Shown here: in pieces, positions 17,428-26,677 of the stretch | How positions within the stretch are numbered: position 1 is the stretch's first letter | Layout: each line of letters opens with the position of its first letter | Origin: Halalkaliarchaeum desulfuricum | GTDB lineage: Archaea > Halobacteriota > Halobacteria > Halobacteriales > Haloferacaceae | Direction: 5' to 3' | NCBI RefSeq assembly: GCF_002952775.1 | Contig: NZ_CP025066.1 | Location: 62,001-126,000, forward strand | Length of the DNA: 64,000 nt | The notes under the pieces: model-generated | The model's input: only the letters and a program-made list of their open reading frames with translations | Told to the model about the DNA's origin: nothing | Database searches by the model: none | Position numbers and translations under genes: made by a program

Positions 17428-19072
17428 CGCTCACCTCCGGTTCGTCGACGCGCATCCGGCCGGCTGCGAGCGCCTCGTCGATCGCGGTCACGAGCGCGCG
17501 TCCCTTCGCCAGCGTCTCCTCGTACTCGAAGTCGGGATCGGAATCGTGGACGATCCCCGCACCGACCCGGAGGTGATACTCGTCGCGCCACCGCGTCAGC
17601 GTCCGGATCACGATGTTGCTCGTCGCGGTCCCGTCGAAGCCGGCGACGAACATCGAGCCGGTGTACGGCCCGCGACGGGTCTTTTCCACCTCGTCGATGA
17701 TCTCCATCGTCCGGGGTTTGGGGGCACCGGTGATCGTCCCCCCGGGAAACGTCGCGCCGAGCGCGTCGGCGAGACCGACGTCCGGGCGGGCAGTTCCGTC
17801 TACCAACGACACCAGATGCATCACTTCGGAGTAGCGATCGACTCTGCGGTACTCGGACACTTCCACGGTGCCGTACTCGCAGACCTTCCCGAGGTCGTTG
17901 CGCTCGAGATCGACGAGCATCGCGTGTTCGGCGCGCTCCTTCTCGTCGACGAGGAGGTCCCGCTCGAAGTCGGCGTCCTCCGCGAGCGTCTCACCCCGGG
18001 GACGGGTGCCCGCGATCGGTTCGGTGACCAGCCGGCGGCCGTCGCGGTGCAAAAGCAGCTCCGGGGAGGCGCTCACGAGGTCGACGCCGAGCGTCTCGCC
18101 GGGCCCGTCGTCCCGCCCCGTGTTTCCGTTCTCTCCTCTCCCCCGATCGCGGGCGAACTCCAGCAGCCCGGAGTACGGGGCGGGGTTCACCTCCCGGAGG
18201 GCGTCGTACGCCTCGACGGGGTGCACTGCCGCCGGGGCAACCAGCCGCTGGGAGATGTTGGCCTGGAACGTGTCGCCGTCGCGGATGTACGCTTTGACCT
18301 GCCGGACACGGTCGGCGAACGCCGCCGGCCCACAGTCGCTCTCGAACCTGGCCTCGGTCGCGTCGACCGGTGCGGGCCCGACGTCGGGATCGCCATCGAG
18401 CGCCCGTTCGGCCAGGTCGCGGGCGCGTTCGACCGCCGCGTCGTAGACGGCGTCGAGGTCCTCCTCGGAATCGGCGGGAGCGGAATCAGCGGGAGCGGAA
18501 TCAGCGGACCCTCCGACCGTCGGACACGCCGTGACGTGGAGCGTGACGTCTCCCTCGTGGGGTTCCTTCCAGGCGGCCAGTCGGTCGAACAGCGCGGCCT
18601 GGAGCCGGGGGAGCTCCCGCTCGTTGTCGGTTTCCTCGGGCAGCGTTTCCAGTTCGCGGGCGACGTCGTACGAGAGCCAGCCGACGACGCCGCAGGGGTA
18701 CGGCACCGAACAGCCCCCCCGGGCGAGGTCACCGGCGTCGAGAACGCCCGACAGCGCCGACAGCGTCGGAGACGGTCGACGGTAGTCGGCGTACGTCCCG
18801 GCTTCGGCGTCCGCAGCGAGATCGGGATCCGCGACGACGGCGTCGGGACTGACAGTCAGCCGTTCGGCCGGATCGACGCCGAAGTAGCCCCAGCCGGACT
18901 GACCGCCGGTCGTCTCGAGATAGATCCCTCCCGGGCCGTCGCGAGCGCGTCGGTACGCCCCGTAGGGATCCGGAACGGTCACTCGAAGCTCCACCGGAAC
19001 CCGTGCGCCGGGTGGGGCCGCTGCGGCCGTCGCGCGGAACGCGGCTCGATCGGTTTCCACGGCGATGCGCAT
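17420..19072 (-). CDS. pabB: Aminodeoxychorismate synthase component I
   Basis: 550 aa chorismate-binding enzyme. The N-terminal half carries [19 protein letters not shown]; the catalytic half has [78 protein letters not shown] and [12 protein letters not shown]. It aminates chorismate using ammonia from PabA. A short repeated linker ([15 protein letters not shown], 15-base DNA units near 18475-18515) lies in the middle. First gene of pabB-pabA-pabC. Confidence 0.92.
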   Translation of the reverse strand: MRIAVETDRAAFRATAAAAPPGARVPVELRVTVPDPYGAYRRARDGPGGIYLETTGGQSGWGYFGVDPAERLTVSPDAVVADPDLAADAEAGTYADYRRPSPTLSALSGVLDAGDLARGGCSVPYPCGVVGWLSYDVARELETLPEETDNERELPRLQAALFDRLAAWKEPHEGDVTLHVTACPTVGGSADSAPADSAPADSEEDLDAVYDAAVERARDLAERALDGDPDVGPAPVDATEARFESDCGPAAFADRVRQVKAYIRDGDTFQANISQRLVAPAAVHPVEAYDALREVNPAPYSGLLEFARDRGRGENGNTGRDDGPGETLGVDLVSASPELLLHRDGRRLVTEPIAGTRPRGETLAEDADFERDLLVDEKERAEHAMLVDLERNDLGKVCEYGTVEVSEYRRVDRYSEVMHLVSLVDGTARPDVGLADALGATFPGGTITGAPKPRTMEIIDEVEKTRRGPYTGSMFVAGFDGTATSNIVIRTLTRWRDEYHLRVGAGIVHDSDPDFEYEETLAKGRALVTAIDEALAAGRMRVDEPEVSDD

Positions 19073-19182
19073 GGCTATCCGTTGTCTGCGGCCGGGGAAA
19101 AGATTGCGACAGTCGGCCGCGGTGTGTCAGTCTACTGTTCATTCCGAGCAAGGTTTATGCCTCAGCACTGTTTCGATTCGTA

Positions 19183-19476
19183 ATGATGGCTGGAACCGAC
19201 TCGGAGGATCTCGAGGATCTTCCCCCGAGCGCCAAACTCGTGTTCAAGGTGCTCGAGTACAACGGCTCGTTGACACAGAAAGGGATCGTCGAAGAATCGA
19301 TGCTCTCTGCCCGGACGGTACGGTACGCGCTGGAGCGGCTCGAAGACATCGGCGTCGTCGACGAAGACGTCTACTTCGCGGACGCTCGGCAGAACCTCTA
19401 TCAGCTGAACGGGGCCGCCGCGGAGTTCACCGGTGAGGACGCCGAAAACGACGCCTGCAGGGCCGACGCGGACTAA
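19183..19476 (+). CDS. Small winged-HTH transcriptional regulator (MarR-like)
   Basis: 97 aa, starting MMAGTDSEDLEDLPPS. The winged helix is SAKLVFKVLEYNGSLTQKGIVEESMLSARTVRYALERLEDIGVV followed by the wing VYFADARQNLYQL. A TATA-like GGTTTATGC lies about 30 bases before the ATG, as for a leaderless transcript. Either of two adjacent ATG codons could start it. Target unknown; it is divergent from pabB, whose promoter region it shares. Confidence 0.85.
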   Translation: MMAGTDSEDLEDLPPSAKLVFKVLEYNGSLTQKGIVEESMLSARTVRYALERLEDIGVVDEDVYFADARQNLYQLNGAAAEFTGEDAENDACRADAD

Positions 19477-19514
19477 ACGAACGGCTTTTCCCGGCGGCTA
19501 CCGCACTCACCAGT

Positions 19515-19829
19515 ATGGCAACCGAGACGTCGTCCAGGTACTCCGACCACACGCGGGGGGTGACGGTCACGACGGTCGCGTGTCTGGCGGGCATCGCGTC
19601 CGCGATCGTCGCCGCGTACCTGTTCGGTACAACGCCGGACGCCGCACAGAACACGTACGCAGTCGTCGTGATGGCGGGGTTCGTGTTGATCCAGTTCCCG
19701 GTACTCAAGCTCATCGGGATCGACATATCGGAGTTCGGCGTGAAGGACAACCTCTACGTCACGTTCATGACCTTCACGCTGTGGTTCATCACGTACACCG
19801 TGCTTCTCACCTCGGAAGTGACGCTGTAG
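19515..19829 (+). CDS. EMC6-like small membrane protein
   Basis: 104 aa with three hydrophobic helices: VTTVACLAGIASAIVAAYLF, YAVVVMAGFVLIQFPVLKLIG, FMTFTLWFITYTVLL. The size, topology and the conserved Asp-containing loop (GIDISEFGVKDNLYV) match archaeal EMC6-like proteins as I remember them; a function in membrane-protein insertion is inference from the eukaryotic EMC6. Its stop lies one base before the RLI start, suggesting coupled translation. Confidence 0.7.
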   Translation: MATETSSRYSDHTRGVTVTTVACLAGIASAIVAAYLFGTTPDAAQNTYAVVVMAGFVLIQFPVLKLIGIDISEFGVKDNLYVTFMTFTLWFITYTVLLTSEVTL

Positions 19830-19830
19830 T

Positions 19831-21642
19831 ATGGCCGACGACAGCATCGCGGTCGTGGACCTGGATCGCTGTCAGCCGGACCGGTGTAACTACGAGTGTG
19901 CAAACTACTGCCCGCCGAACCGCACCGGAAAGGAGTGTATCACGCTCCGCGGCGAGGACACCGAAGCGGGCGATCCCGACCAGATCCGCATTTCCGAGGA
20001 GATCTGTCTGGGCGAAACCTGTGGCATCTGCGTTCAAAAGTGCCCGTTCGACGCGATCGAGATCCGCAACCTCCCCGCCGAGCTCTCGGACGATCCGGTC
20101 CACCGATACGGCGAAAACGCGTTCGCGCTGTACGGGCTGCCGCTGCCCGAACCGGGCCGGGTGACCGGAATCCTCGGTCCGAACGGGATCGGGAAGTCGA
20201 CTGCGGTCCACGCGCTGGCTGGCGAACTCGTCCCGAACCTCGGCGATCACGCGGCCGACGCCGATTGGGACCGCGTTCTCGATCGATATCGGGGGACGGA
20301 GCTGCAGAACTACCTGAAACGGCTCATCGCCGGCGACGTCACGGTCTCGCGGAAGCCGCAGTACGTCGACCGCATCCCCGATCAGTTCTCGGGGCGGACC
20401 CGCGAACTGCTCGAGCGGACCGACGAGCGTGGCGACCTCGATCGGATCGTCGATCGGCTCGGAATCGATCCCGTAATGGAGCAGCCGATCGAATCGATCT
20501 CCGGCGGCGAACTCCAGCGGGTGGCGATCGCGGCGGCGCTGGCCCGCGAGGCGGACTTTTACTTCCTCGACGAGATCACGCCGTATCTCGACATCAGCCA
20601 GCGGATGACCGTCGCCCGGCTGATCAAGGAACTCGCCGAAGACGAAAATCGATCGATGCTGGTGGTCGAACACGACCTGGCCATTCTCGATCTGTTGACC
20701 GACTCGCTGCACGTCGCGTACGGACAGCCGGGGGCGTTCGGCGTCATCACCGATCCCAAATCAGTGCGAAACGGGATCAACGAGTACCTGAAAGGCTACC
20801 TCGAAAACGAGAACATGCGGATCCGTCCCTCCCGGATCGAGTTCGAGGAGCACGCTCCGCGGACGTCGTCGACCGGGAACCCGCTCGTCGACTACCCCGA
20901 CCTGTACAAGTCCTACGGCGAGGGCGAGTTCGAACTGACCGTCGAGGGCGGGACCGTCTACGAGTCGGAGGTGCTGGGCATCGTCGGCCCGAACGGGATC
21001 GGGAAATCGACGCTGGCGAAGCTGTTCGCCGGGCGGCTCGAGCCCGACGAGGGTGATCTCGACTTCCGGCTCGACATCGCCTACAAGCCGCAGTACGTCG
21101 AGATCGACCAGCCGATGCGGGTCGACGCGTTCCTCTCGTCGATCACGGACGACTTCGGCACCTCCTTCTGGAACACCGAGGTCGCCCAGCCGCTCCAGCT
21201 CGAGCGGATTATGGAGCAGAACCTCACCGACCTCTCGGGCGGGGAGCGCCAGCGGGTGGCGATCGCGGCGTGTCTCTCGGAGGAGGCGGATCTCTACCTG
21301 TTGGACGAGCCGTCGGCACACCTCGACGTCGATCAGCGGGTGCAGGCGACGACGGCGATCCGACGGTACGCCGAGAACCACGACGCGACGGTGATGGTGA
21401 TCGACCACGACATCTACATGATCGATCTGCTCTCCGACCGGCTGATGGTGTTCGACGGCGAACCCGCGGTTCGGGGACACGCCTCCAGGCCCCAGGAGAT
21501 GCGTGCGGGCATGAACGACTTCCTTTCGGACCTGGAGGTCACGTTCCGGCGCGACGAACGCACGAGTCGGCCGCGGATCAACAAACCCGGCTCGCAGAAG
21601 GATCGACAGCAAAAGCGGGACGGCGAGTACTATTACGCCTGA
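19831..21642 (+). CDS. rli: Ribosome recycling ATPase RLI/ABCE1
   Basis: 603 aa. The N-terminal Fe-S domain has eight cysteines (CQPDRCNYECANYC...C and CLGETCGICVQKCPFDAIEI). Two ABC ATPase modules follow, each with GPNGIGKST (Walker A) and signatures ISGGELQRVAI and LSGGERQRVAI, plus Walker B FLDEITPYLD and LLDEPSAHLD. ABCE1 splits post-termination ribosomes into subunits. Follows the EMC6-like gene closely. Confidence 0.97.
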   Translation: MADDSIAVVDLDRCQPDRCNYECANYCPPNRTGKECITLRGEDTEAGDPDQIRISEEICLGETCGICVQKCPFDAIEIRNLPAELSDDPVHRYGENAFALYGLPLPEPGRVTGILGPNGIGKSTAVHALAGELVPNLGDHAADADWDRVLDRYRGTELQNYLKRLIAGDVTVSRKPQYVDRIPDQFSGRTRELLERTDERGDLDRIVDRLGIDPVMEQPIESISGGELQRVAIAAALAREADFYFLDEITPYLDISQRMTVARLIKELAEDENRSMLVVEHDLAILDLLTDSLHVAYGQPGAFGVITDPKSVRNGINEYLKGYLENENMRIRPSRIEFEEHAPRTSSTGNPLVDYPDLYKSYGEGEFELTVEGGTVYESEVLGIVGPNGIGKSTLAKLFAGRLEPDEGDLDFRLDIAYKPQYVEIDQPMRVDAFLSSITDDFGTSFWNTEVAQPLQLERIMEQNLTDLSGGERQRVAIAACLSEEADLYLLDEPSAHLDVDQRVQATTAIRRYAENHDATVMVIDHDIYMIDLLSDRLMVFDGEPAVRGHASRPQEMRAGMNDFLSDLEVTFRRDERTSRPRINKPGSQKDRQQKRDGEYYYA

Positions 21643-22070
21643 CGACCGACCTTTTTTAACGAGGGCCTCGGGGACGAGATTCTCGCTTCGCTCACGGGTC
21701 GCTCCGCTCCCCGTTCGCCGTCTCACCGGTATTCCGGCCTTCGAGTGAGCGGTGGCTCCGGCGCGCGAGAAAACGGACATCGCGCTATTTCGGTCGGTTC
21801 GTCGATCGGCGTCCGGAACAGTCACCGAAACATGTGGTCCGTTCGTAGTTATACTGATGCAGAAGAAACAGCCTCAAAAATACGGATAAAACTTCTAAGC
21901 GTTTCTGAAACAGCGATAAACGGTTGGGAAAGTTAACTAAAACGTAGCGTGGGTCTGAAACAGTCGTGAAAACGAGTTCGATCGACGACAAATCGGGCGA
22001 ATCCACGACAACGCTCTGGGGCTTATATGGGAGTGTGGGACCGTGTATCCAGTGACGAAGGTGAACTCCA
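21643..22070. other. Intergenic region between rli and small membrane protein gene
   Basis: 428 bases. After the rli terminator comes ordinary GC-rich sequence, then a more A/T-rich stretch (about 21835-21990) in which TCTGAAACAG occurs twice. Near the end GGGCTTATATGGG (about 22019-22031) is a TATA candidate for the downstream gene. A 63-codon frame at 21745-21936 lacks haloarchaeal protein composition, so I do not call it. No structured RNA was recognised. Confidence 0.5.
21652..21657 (+). terminator. T-run after rli
   Basis: Six T ten bases after the rli stop codon, in the direction of transcription; a plausible archaeal terminator. Confidence 0.5.
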
Positions 22071-22352
22071 ATGTCCGGCAGCACACAACCCTCCACTGAC
22101 CGATTCCCCGTCCCCGGAACCGCGGGGACGATGGCAGAAAGCGCAGTCAGCCGCCTCGGCGAAACAGTCCGCGTCCTCGCGTTCTGGGGCGCTATCCTGC
22201 TTCCGCTGGCGTACGTCCCCGTGTTGCACGAATCCGTCGCCGGACAGCGGGTCGACCTGTTTTTGCTCCTGCTCGTGTTGCACGTCGCCTGCATCCTGGT
22301 GGGCCACGAGCGGGCCCGCAACAGGTCCCCTGGGGCAGGTGAGTCCCGATGA
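22071..22352 (+). CDS. Small membrane protein, unknown
   Basis: 93 aa. Two hydrophobic helices, VLAFWGAILLPLAYVPVLH and LFLLLLVLHVACILVGHE, with a short loop, and Arg-rich ends. I do not recognise the family. The gene overlaps the next one by 4 bases (ATGA), so they are co-translated. An AAGGTG about ten bases upstream may serve as ribosome-binding site. Confidence 0.68.
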   Translation: MSGSTQPSTDRFPVPGTAGTMAESAVSRLGETVRVLAFWGAILLPLAYVPVLHESVAGQRVDLFLLLLVLHVACILVGHERARNRSPGAGESR

Positions 22353-22606
22353 GCGCCCACTCCTCTACGTCCGGAGCGCTCCCCGACTCTCCGAAAGCCC
22401 GCAGACTCGTGAGTCATCTCCGAAAGAAGGCCGCCGACGCGGACGGGGAGCTCTACTTCAAGAGCAAATTCATCGCCGACGACGTCGACCTCTCAGCGAA
22501 GGAAATCGGCGCGTTGATGGTGCAACTGGAGGGAGCCGTCCCCGATCTGACGATCGAACGGTGGTCCTACACGAGCGCGACGACCTGGCGAGTCGAACCA
22601 CGGTAG
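22349..22606 (+). CDS. Small haloarchaeal HTH-like protein (DUF7123-like)
   Basis: 85 aa. The core KARRLVSHLRKKAADADGELYFKSKFIADDVDLSAKEIGALMVQL resembles a small winged helix; the tail VPDLTIERWSYTSATTWRVEP ends in a beta-hairpin pattern. From memory this fits the haloarchaeal family DUF7123; that name is not checked. A role in DNA binding is possible but unproven. Co-translated with the membrane protein gene upstream. Confidence 0.7.
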   Translation: MSAHSSTSGALPDSPKARRLVSHLRKKAADADGELYFKSKFIADDVDLSAKEIGALMVQLEGAVPDLTIERWSYTSATTWRVEPR

Positions 22607-22669
22607 CCGGCGTCCGGTCGGCTGTGCCGACGAAACTAACTTGCTGGGGGGCGGAGTTCACCTGTCACA

Positions 22670-22912
22670 ATGCGCATCGAGTTCGATCGGAACACCTGCA
22701 TCGGGATGTTCCAGTGTGTCGACGAGTGGGACGGGTTCGAAGAGAACGTCGACGACGGAAAGGCCGACCTTCCCGGCGCCGAGGAAACAAAAGATGGGGT
22801 GTTCGTTCTCGAGGTTCCCGACGGCGAGGAGTTCGAGGCGGAATTTTCCGCACGGGTGTGTCCCGTCGACGCCATCTCTGTGTTCGACGACGACGGCGAA
22901 CAGATCGTCTGA
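22670..22912 (+). CDS. Ferredoxin, three-cysteine type
   Basis: 80 aa. MRIEFDRNTCIGMFQC with Cys10 and Cys16, and ARVCPVDAIS with Cys64, give a single-cluster ferredoxin fold. The position normally holding the second cysteine of a [4Fe-4S] site is Met13, so a [3Fe-4S] cluster is likely. The middle is highly acidic, typical of halophiles. It transfers single electrons; the partner enzyme is not evident from the neighbours (rfcL is convergent). Confidence 0.85.
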   Translation: MRIEFDRNTCIGMFQCVDEWDGFEENVDDGKADLPGAEETKDGVFVLEVPDGEEFEAEFSARVCPVDAISVFDDDGEQIV

Positions 22913-22927
22913 CTGCTGCAACGGTCG

Positions 22928-24469
22928 TCAGGTGAAGTCGCCGAAACTCAACTGTCCGTCGTCCTCGCCGTCCGTATTTTCGCCGTCACCGGTCTCTGCC
23001 TCGCGGTTTTTATCCTCACTGGGGTCGCCATCGCCGGGGACGCCATCGCCGGGGTCGCCATCGCCGGGATCCGCGTCGGATTCGCCGTCGGACCCGATGT
23101 CTGACTCGGTGTCGTCGACGTCGGACTCGGTGTCGTCGACCTCCCGGCGGGGTTCGAACGCGCCCCCGGCGTGATCCGCTATCCGCTCTTCGCGCAGGCT
23201 CTCGGCGTCCTCGACGATCGACTGGACCTTGTTGGTCGACTCGCCCGAACCGGTGACGAAAGAGACGTGTTTCTCCTCGAACTCGTAGGCAGCCGCCATC
23301 GCGACCGTGAGCTCCCGCGGCTTGCAGTGGTGGGTGACCGCCGAGAGGTACGGCAGGATCTCGCGGCGGGCCGTCGCCATGCTCGAACCGTTCGCGGCCG
23401 CGATCTTCCGAACGACCTCCTCGGCGGTCGCGTCCGAGGAGCGCCAGAACTGCGGGCGTCCCCACCGCGTCCACCCACCTTTGGTGCCGTCGCGCGAGGC
23501 GGCGACACCGGCGGCGACGTTGTCGGTGACGTACCGCCAGTACGAGTAGTCCTGGGTCGCTCGAACCCGGCCGAGCCAGACGTCGGCGTTCGAGAGGAAC
23601 TCGTAGGCGCGGGCGGCCTCGCCTGTGTCGTACGCCTTCAGGACGTTCCCCTCGACCCACTTGGCGAGATCGTCGGGCGTCTCGTCGACGTCGTACCCCG
23701 ACTGGAGCGCCTCCTCGGGGGTTTCCTCTTTCAATACGGCGTCGAGGAACGGGAAGATTCCGATCGTCCGATCCCGGTCGCCCGTGACGACCGCCTCGAT
23801 GGTGATCCGGTCGCGTCCCTCCGCGATCGCCTGGAGATCGTTTACGGCCCCGCGGAGGTCGCCCGCGTTTTGCTCGGCGATCCGCTGGAGCGCCTCCGAC
23901 TCGAAATCGACGTTCTCCTGCCGGCAGATGTTCCGCAGCACGGGCACGATCGATCGGGGGGAGACGTCCCTGAACTCGATTTCCCGGCAGGCGTTGCGCA
24001 GTCCCCGGGACATCTCGTAGTAGTCGTTCGCGATCAATACGATCGGCTGGTCGGCCTCCTTCACCAGCCGGGTTATCGCCCGTGCGCCCCCGCGATCGTA
24101 GTTGCCGTGGATGTTGTCCGCCTCGTCGAGGATCACCAGCTGCCGCGAGGCGGTGTCGCCGCCGCGTGCGCCCCCACCGGCGGCACTCCCCGCGAGCGTG
24201 GCGTTTTTCGCCGCCCGTCCCGCGAACCGCTCGATGACGTCGGCGGTTCGCTGGTCGGAGGCGTTCAGTTCGACGGTCTTCCACCCCATGTCGCTTGCGA
24301 GCGCGTGCGCCGCCGAGGTCTTTCCGACGCCGGGGCTGCCGTACAGGACGACCGCCTCCCGGTGGTCGTCCCAGTTTTCCGCCCACTCGCGGAGCTTCTC
24401 TCGGGCCTTGTCGTTGCCCCGAACCTCCGAGAGCGTGCGGGGACGATACGCTTCGGTCCAGTCAGTCAT
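22928..24469 (-). CDS. rfcL: Replication factor C large subunit
   Basis: 513 aa clamp-loader subunit that opens PCNA with RFC small subunits. WTEAYRPRTLSEVRGND, Walker A YGSPGVGKTSAAHAL (~43-57), Walker B LVILDEADNIHG and the sensor region IVLIANDYYEMSRGLRN are present. The C-terminal ~90 residues form an acidic, repeated linker (DTESDVDDTESD; GDGDPGDGVPGDGDP) that ends in a PIP box QLSFGDFT (506-513). The ATG at 24469 begins conserved sequence; the frame is open further upstream. Confidence 0.95.
   Translation of the reverse strand: MTDWTEAYRPRTLSEVRGNDKAREKLREWAENWDDHREAVVLYGSPGVGKTSAAHALASDMGWKTVELNASDQRTADVIERFAGRAAKNATLAGSAAGGGARGGDTASRQLVILDEADNIHGNYDRGGARAITRLVKEADQPIVLIANDYYEMSRGLRNACREIEFRDVSPRSIVPVLRNICRQENVDFESEALQRIAEQNAGDLRGAVNDLQAIAEGRDRITIEAVVTGDRDRTIGIFPFLDAVLKEETPEEALQSGYDVDETPDDLAKWVEGNVLKAYDTGEAARAYEFLSNADVWLGRVRATQDYSYWRYVTDNVAAGVAASRDGTKGGWTRWGRPQFWRSSDATAEEVVRKIAAANGSSMATARREILPYLSAVTHHCKPRELTVAMAAAYEFEEKHVSFVTGSGESTNKVQSIVEDAESLREERIADHAGGAFEPRREVDDTESDVDDTESDIGSDGESDADPGDGDPGDGVPGDGDPSEDKNREAETGDGENTDGEDDGQLSFGDFT
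23023..23067. repeat. 15-bp tandem repeat x3 inside rfcL tail
   Basis: Three successive copies of GGTCGCCATCGCCGG, the middle with A for T, encode the Gly-Asp-Pro-type acidic linker of RfcL. Length-variable repeats in a disordered tail are expected to tolerate change. Confidence 0.8.
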
Positions 24470-24521
24470 GCGGACGTACAGGGGGTTTCGAGTGCGGGGC
24501 TCAAAAGACGCGCGGAAACGC

Positions 24522-25829
24522 CTACAGCCGATCGAGGAACGAATCGAACGCCCCGCTTTCGGGGTGGACGTGGGCGTACGTCCCCAGCGACCGGTGTTCG
24601 GTGAGCCCGTCGAGGCCGTCGGCGATGCCGTCGCCTCGCTCGACTTCGAAGACGAAGTTTGCGTCGCCCGCGACGTCGGCACTGGAGTAGTGAAACTCGT
24701 GACCGCGGAGGCGTCCACCCGTCGGCGCGGTGAGCGTTTCGTTCCGGGCGCGCAGCTGGACGTGGTCGAGCGCGCGATACCGGTCGTGCATGCGGACGTC
24801 CGCCGGCAGGATCCCCGCCATGTCGTGTTCGTCCCCCTCGACTGTGGTGAGCGTCTCGGAAAGTGCCATCAGGCCGCCACACTCCCCGAAAACCGGGAGG
24901 CCGTCGGCCGCCCGGTCGGCGAGCTGTGCGACTGCCGGGCTCCCGGAAAGCGCCTCCGCATGGAGTTCCGGGTAGCCACCGGGAAGATACACCCCGTCAC
25001 AGTCGGGTACGTCGTCGCCTGCGGCGGGCTGAAACGTGACGAGTTCGCCGGCGTCGCGGAACCGCTCGATCGTGGCCGGATAGACGAACCGAAACGCCGC
25101 GTCGCGAGCGACGGCGACTCTGGGCCCGTCTCCGGAGGACGGAGAGGGTTCCCGAACTGTTTCAGGCCGGGGTGGCTCCCGTGCGAGTTCGAGGAGCCGG
25201 TCCGCATCGAGGTGTTCGGCGGCCTCGTCCAGTGCCCCCTCCGGGAGCGGGGATTCCTCGCCCATGTGCAAGCCGAGATGGCGCTCCGGAATCTCCAGGT
25301 TCTCCTGTGGCGGGATTCGTCCGAAGTACGTCAGTTCGTCCGGAAGCGCCTCGCGGATGCCTCGCTCGTGTCGGCCGCCGTGGGCTCGCTGGGCGATGAC
25401 ACCGGCGACGTCGACGTCGAGGCCGATCCGGTCGGCGTACTCCCGAAAACCGAGCGCGGTGGCAGCGACGCTCTCCATGCCGGCGCTGGCGTTTGCAACG
25501 AGGACGACCGGGAGGGACAGCGCCTCCGCAACCGCGGCCGTACTGGAGACGTCGCCGTCGTACAGCCCCATCACGCCCTCGACGACGCAGACGTCCCCCT
25601 CGCCCCGGTGGTAGTTTCGTCGGAGCCCGTCTTCCCCTTGCATCCACAGGTCGAGCGTCCGGGAGGGACGACCGGCCACGCGCTCGTGATGACTCGGGTC
25701 GATGAAGTCCGGGCCGGCCTTCGCGGGTTGAACCGCACAGCCGGCGTCTGTCAGCGCCCGGATCACCGAAAGCGTCGCGACGGTCTTTCCGACCCCCGAG
25801 CGCGTCCCGCCGATCACGATTCCGTTCAT
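24522..25829 (-). CDS. cbiA: Cobyrinate a,c-diamide synthase
   Basis: 435 aa. ATP-dependent amidation of cobyrinic acid side chains in cobamide synthesis. N-terminal ATPase: GIVIGGTRSGVGKTVATLSV (deviant P-loop), VQPAKAGPDFIDPSHHE, CVVEGVMGLYDGD. C-terminal glutaminase: DGVYLPGGYPELHAEAL, PVFGECGGLMAL (nucleophile Cys), and GYRALDH-like HDRYRALDHVQL, GHEFHYSS. The start codon lies in a 17-bp threefold repeat; the copy at 25827-25829 is the one in frame. Confidence 0.93.
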   Translation of the reverse strand: MNGIVIGGTRSGVGKTVATLSVIRALTDAGCAVQPAKAGPDFIDPSHHERVAGRPSRTLDLWMQGEDGLRRNYHRGEGDVCVVEGVMGLYDGDVSSTAAVAEALSLPVVLVANASAGMESVAATALGFREYADRIGLDVDVAGVIAQRAHGGRHERGIREALPDELTYFGRIPPQENLEIPERHLGLHMGEESPLPEGALDEAAEHLDADRLLELAREPPRPETVREPSPSSGDGPRVAVARDAAFRFVYPATIERFRDAGELVTFQPAAGDDVPDCDGVYLPGGYPELHAEALSGSPAVAQLADRAADGLPVFGECGGLMALSETLTTVEGDEHDMAGILPADVRMHDRYRALDHVQLRARNETLTAPTGGRLRGHEFHYSSADVAGDANFVFEVERGDGIADGLDGLTEHRSLGTYAHVHPESGAFDSFLDRL

Positions 25830-25870
25830 GGCGTGGTTCCGTTCATGGTGTGGTTCCGTTCATGGCGTGT
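25820..25870. repeat. 17-bp tandem repeat x3 over the cbiA start codon
   Basis: TTCCGTTCATGGYGTGG occurs three times head to tail. Each copy carries the start codon context of cbiA (ATGAACGGA on the minus strand), with starts at 25829, 25846 and 25863. Since 17 is not a multiple of three, the two upstream starts open a six-codon frame (MNGTTP) whose stop overlaps the next ATG. Confidence 0.9.
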
Positions 25871-26018
25871 GTCGGCTCTCCATTACACTGTCGTTTGTAC
25901 AAATGTACTTGAATCAGTCGATAGAGCCGATCGCTCCGGGCGACGCCGGTCCGTGTTTCCCCGAAAACGTGTCACACACCGCAGCAATCCTTTTTATACT
26001 CGAACGAAACCGCGATGT

Positions 26019-26654
26019 ATGTTCCCCGACCGAATCGAAACCGAGCGCCTCCTGCTCGAACCGCGGATCCCGGAGAACGTCGACTATCTCGAACTGTACG
26101 AGTACTGTTCGGACGGCGACGCGATCGAAGAAGTCACCGAGCACGTCACCTGGGAGCCACACGACCATCCAAAGGAGTCCCTCGAGTTCCTGGAGGGCGG
26201 GGTCGACGGCTGCGAGAAGGGGACCGTCGCCGACTATGCGATTCGGCCCCGGAACGGCGAGCCTGGCGCCGGCGACCTCGCCGGCTTTTCCGGACTCAGA
26301 TTCGAGTGGGACCACAGACGGGCGGAGATGGGGATCTGGCTCCGCAAACGCTTCTGGGGTCGCGGCTACTCCGGGGAACGGGCGGGGGCGCTTTTGGATC
26401 TGGCACTCGGACAGTTGGATCTGGAGGTCGTCCGTGTGACCCACCACCCCGACAACGAAAACTCCCGTAACGCCGTCGAACAATACGTCGACCGCTTCGA
26501 CGGTCGGCGGGAGGGGAGGTTCCGAAACGCGATCAAATTCGCCGACGGGAGCGTCCACGATCAGATCGCGTATTCGATCAGTCAGACCGAGTGGCGCGAG
26601 GCCGTCGAGGCGATGGCCGAGCCGCCGGCGGTACACTACGAGTGGGATCGGTAG
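26019..26654 (+). CDS. GNAT-family N-acetyltransferase
   Basis: 211 aa. Begins PDRIETERLLLEPRIPEN, the usual start of RimJ/RimL-like acetyltransferases; the acetyl-CoA site is in AEMGIWLRKRFWGRGYSGERAGALLDLALGQLDLEVVRV and the closing region is HHPDNENSRNAVEQYVDRFDG. Acceptor unknown (protein N-terminus or small amine). TATA-like CTTTTTATAC stands about 27 bases before the ATG, indicating a leaderless transcript. Confidence 0.88.
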   Translation: MFPDRIETERLLLEPRIPENVDYLELYEYCSDGDAIEEVTEHVTWEPHDHPKESLEFLEGGVDGCEKGTVADYAIRPRNGEPGAGDLAGFSGLRFEWDHRRAEMGIWLRKRFWGRGYSGERAGALLDLALGQLDLEVVRVTHHPDNENSRNAVEQYVDRFDGRREGRFRNAIKFADGSVHDQIAYSISQTEWREAVEAMAEPPAVHYEWDR

Positions 26655-26677
26655 CTGCCGGAACCGCGTTCGCCGTA

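Noticed and set aside
21745-21936. 63-codon frame after rli
   Set aside because: Ser/Arg/Lys-rich composition, low GC3, no homology by eye, no good promoter spacing.
24102-26654. An 850-codon frame ending in the acetyltransferase
   Set aside because: It runs antisense through rfcL and cbiA; only the last 212 codons, after a TATA element and ATG 26019, have family homology.
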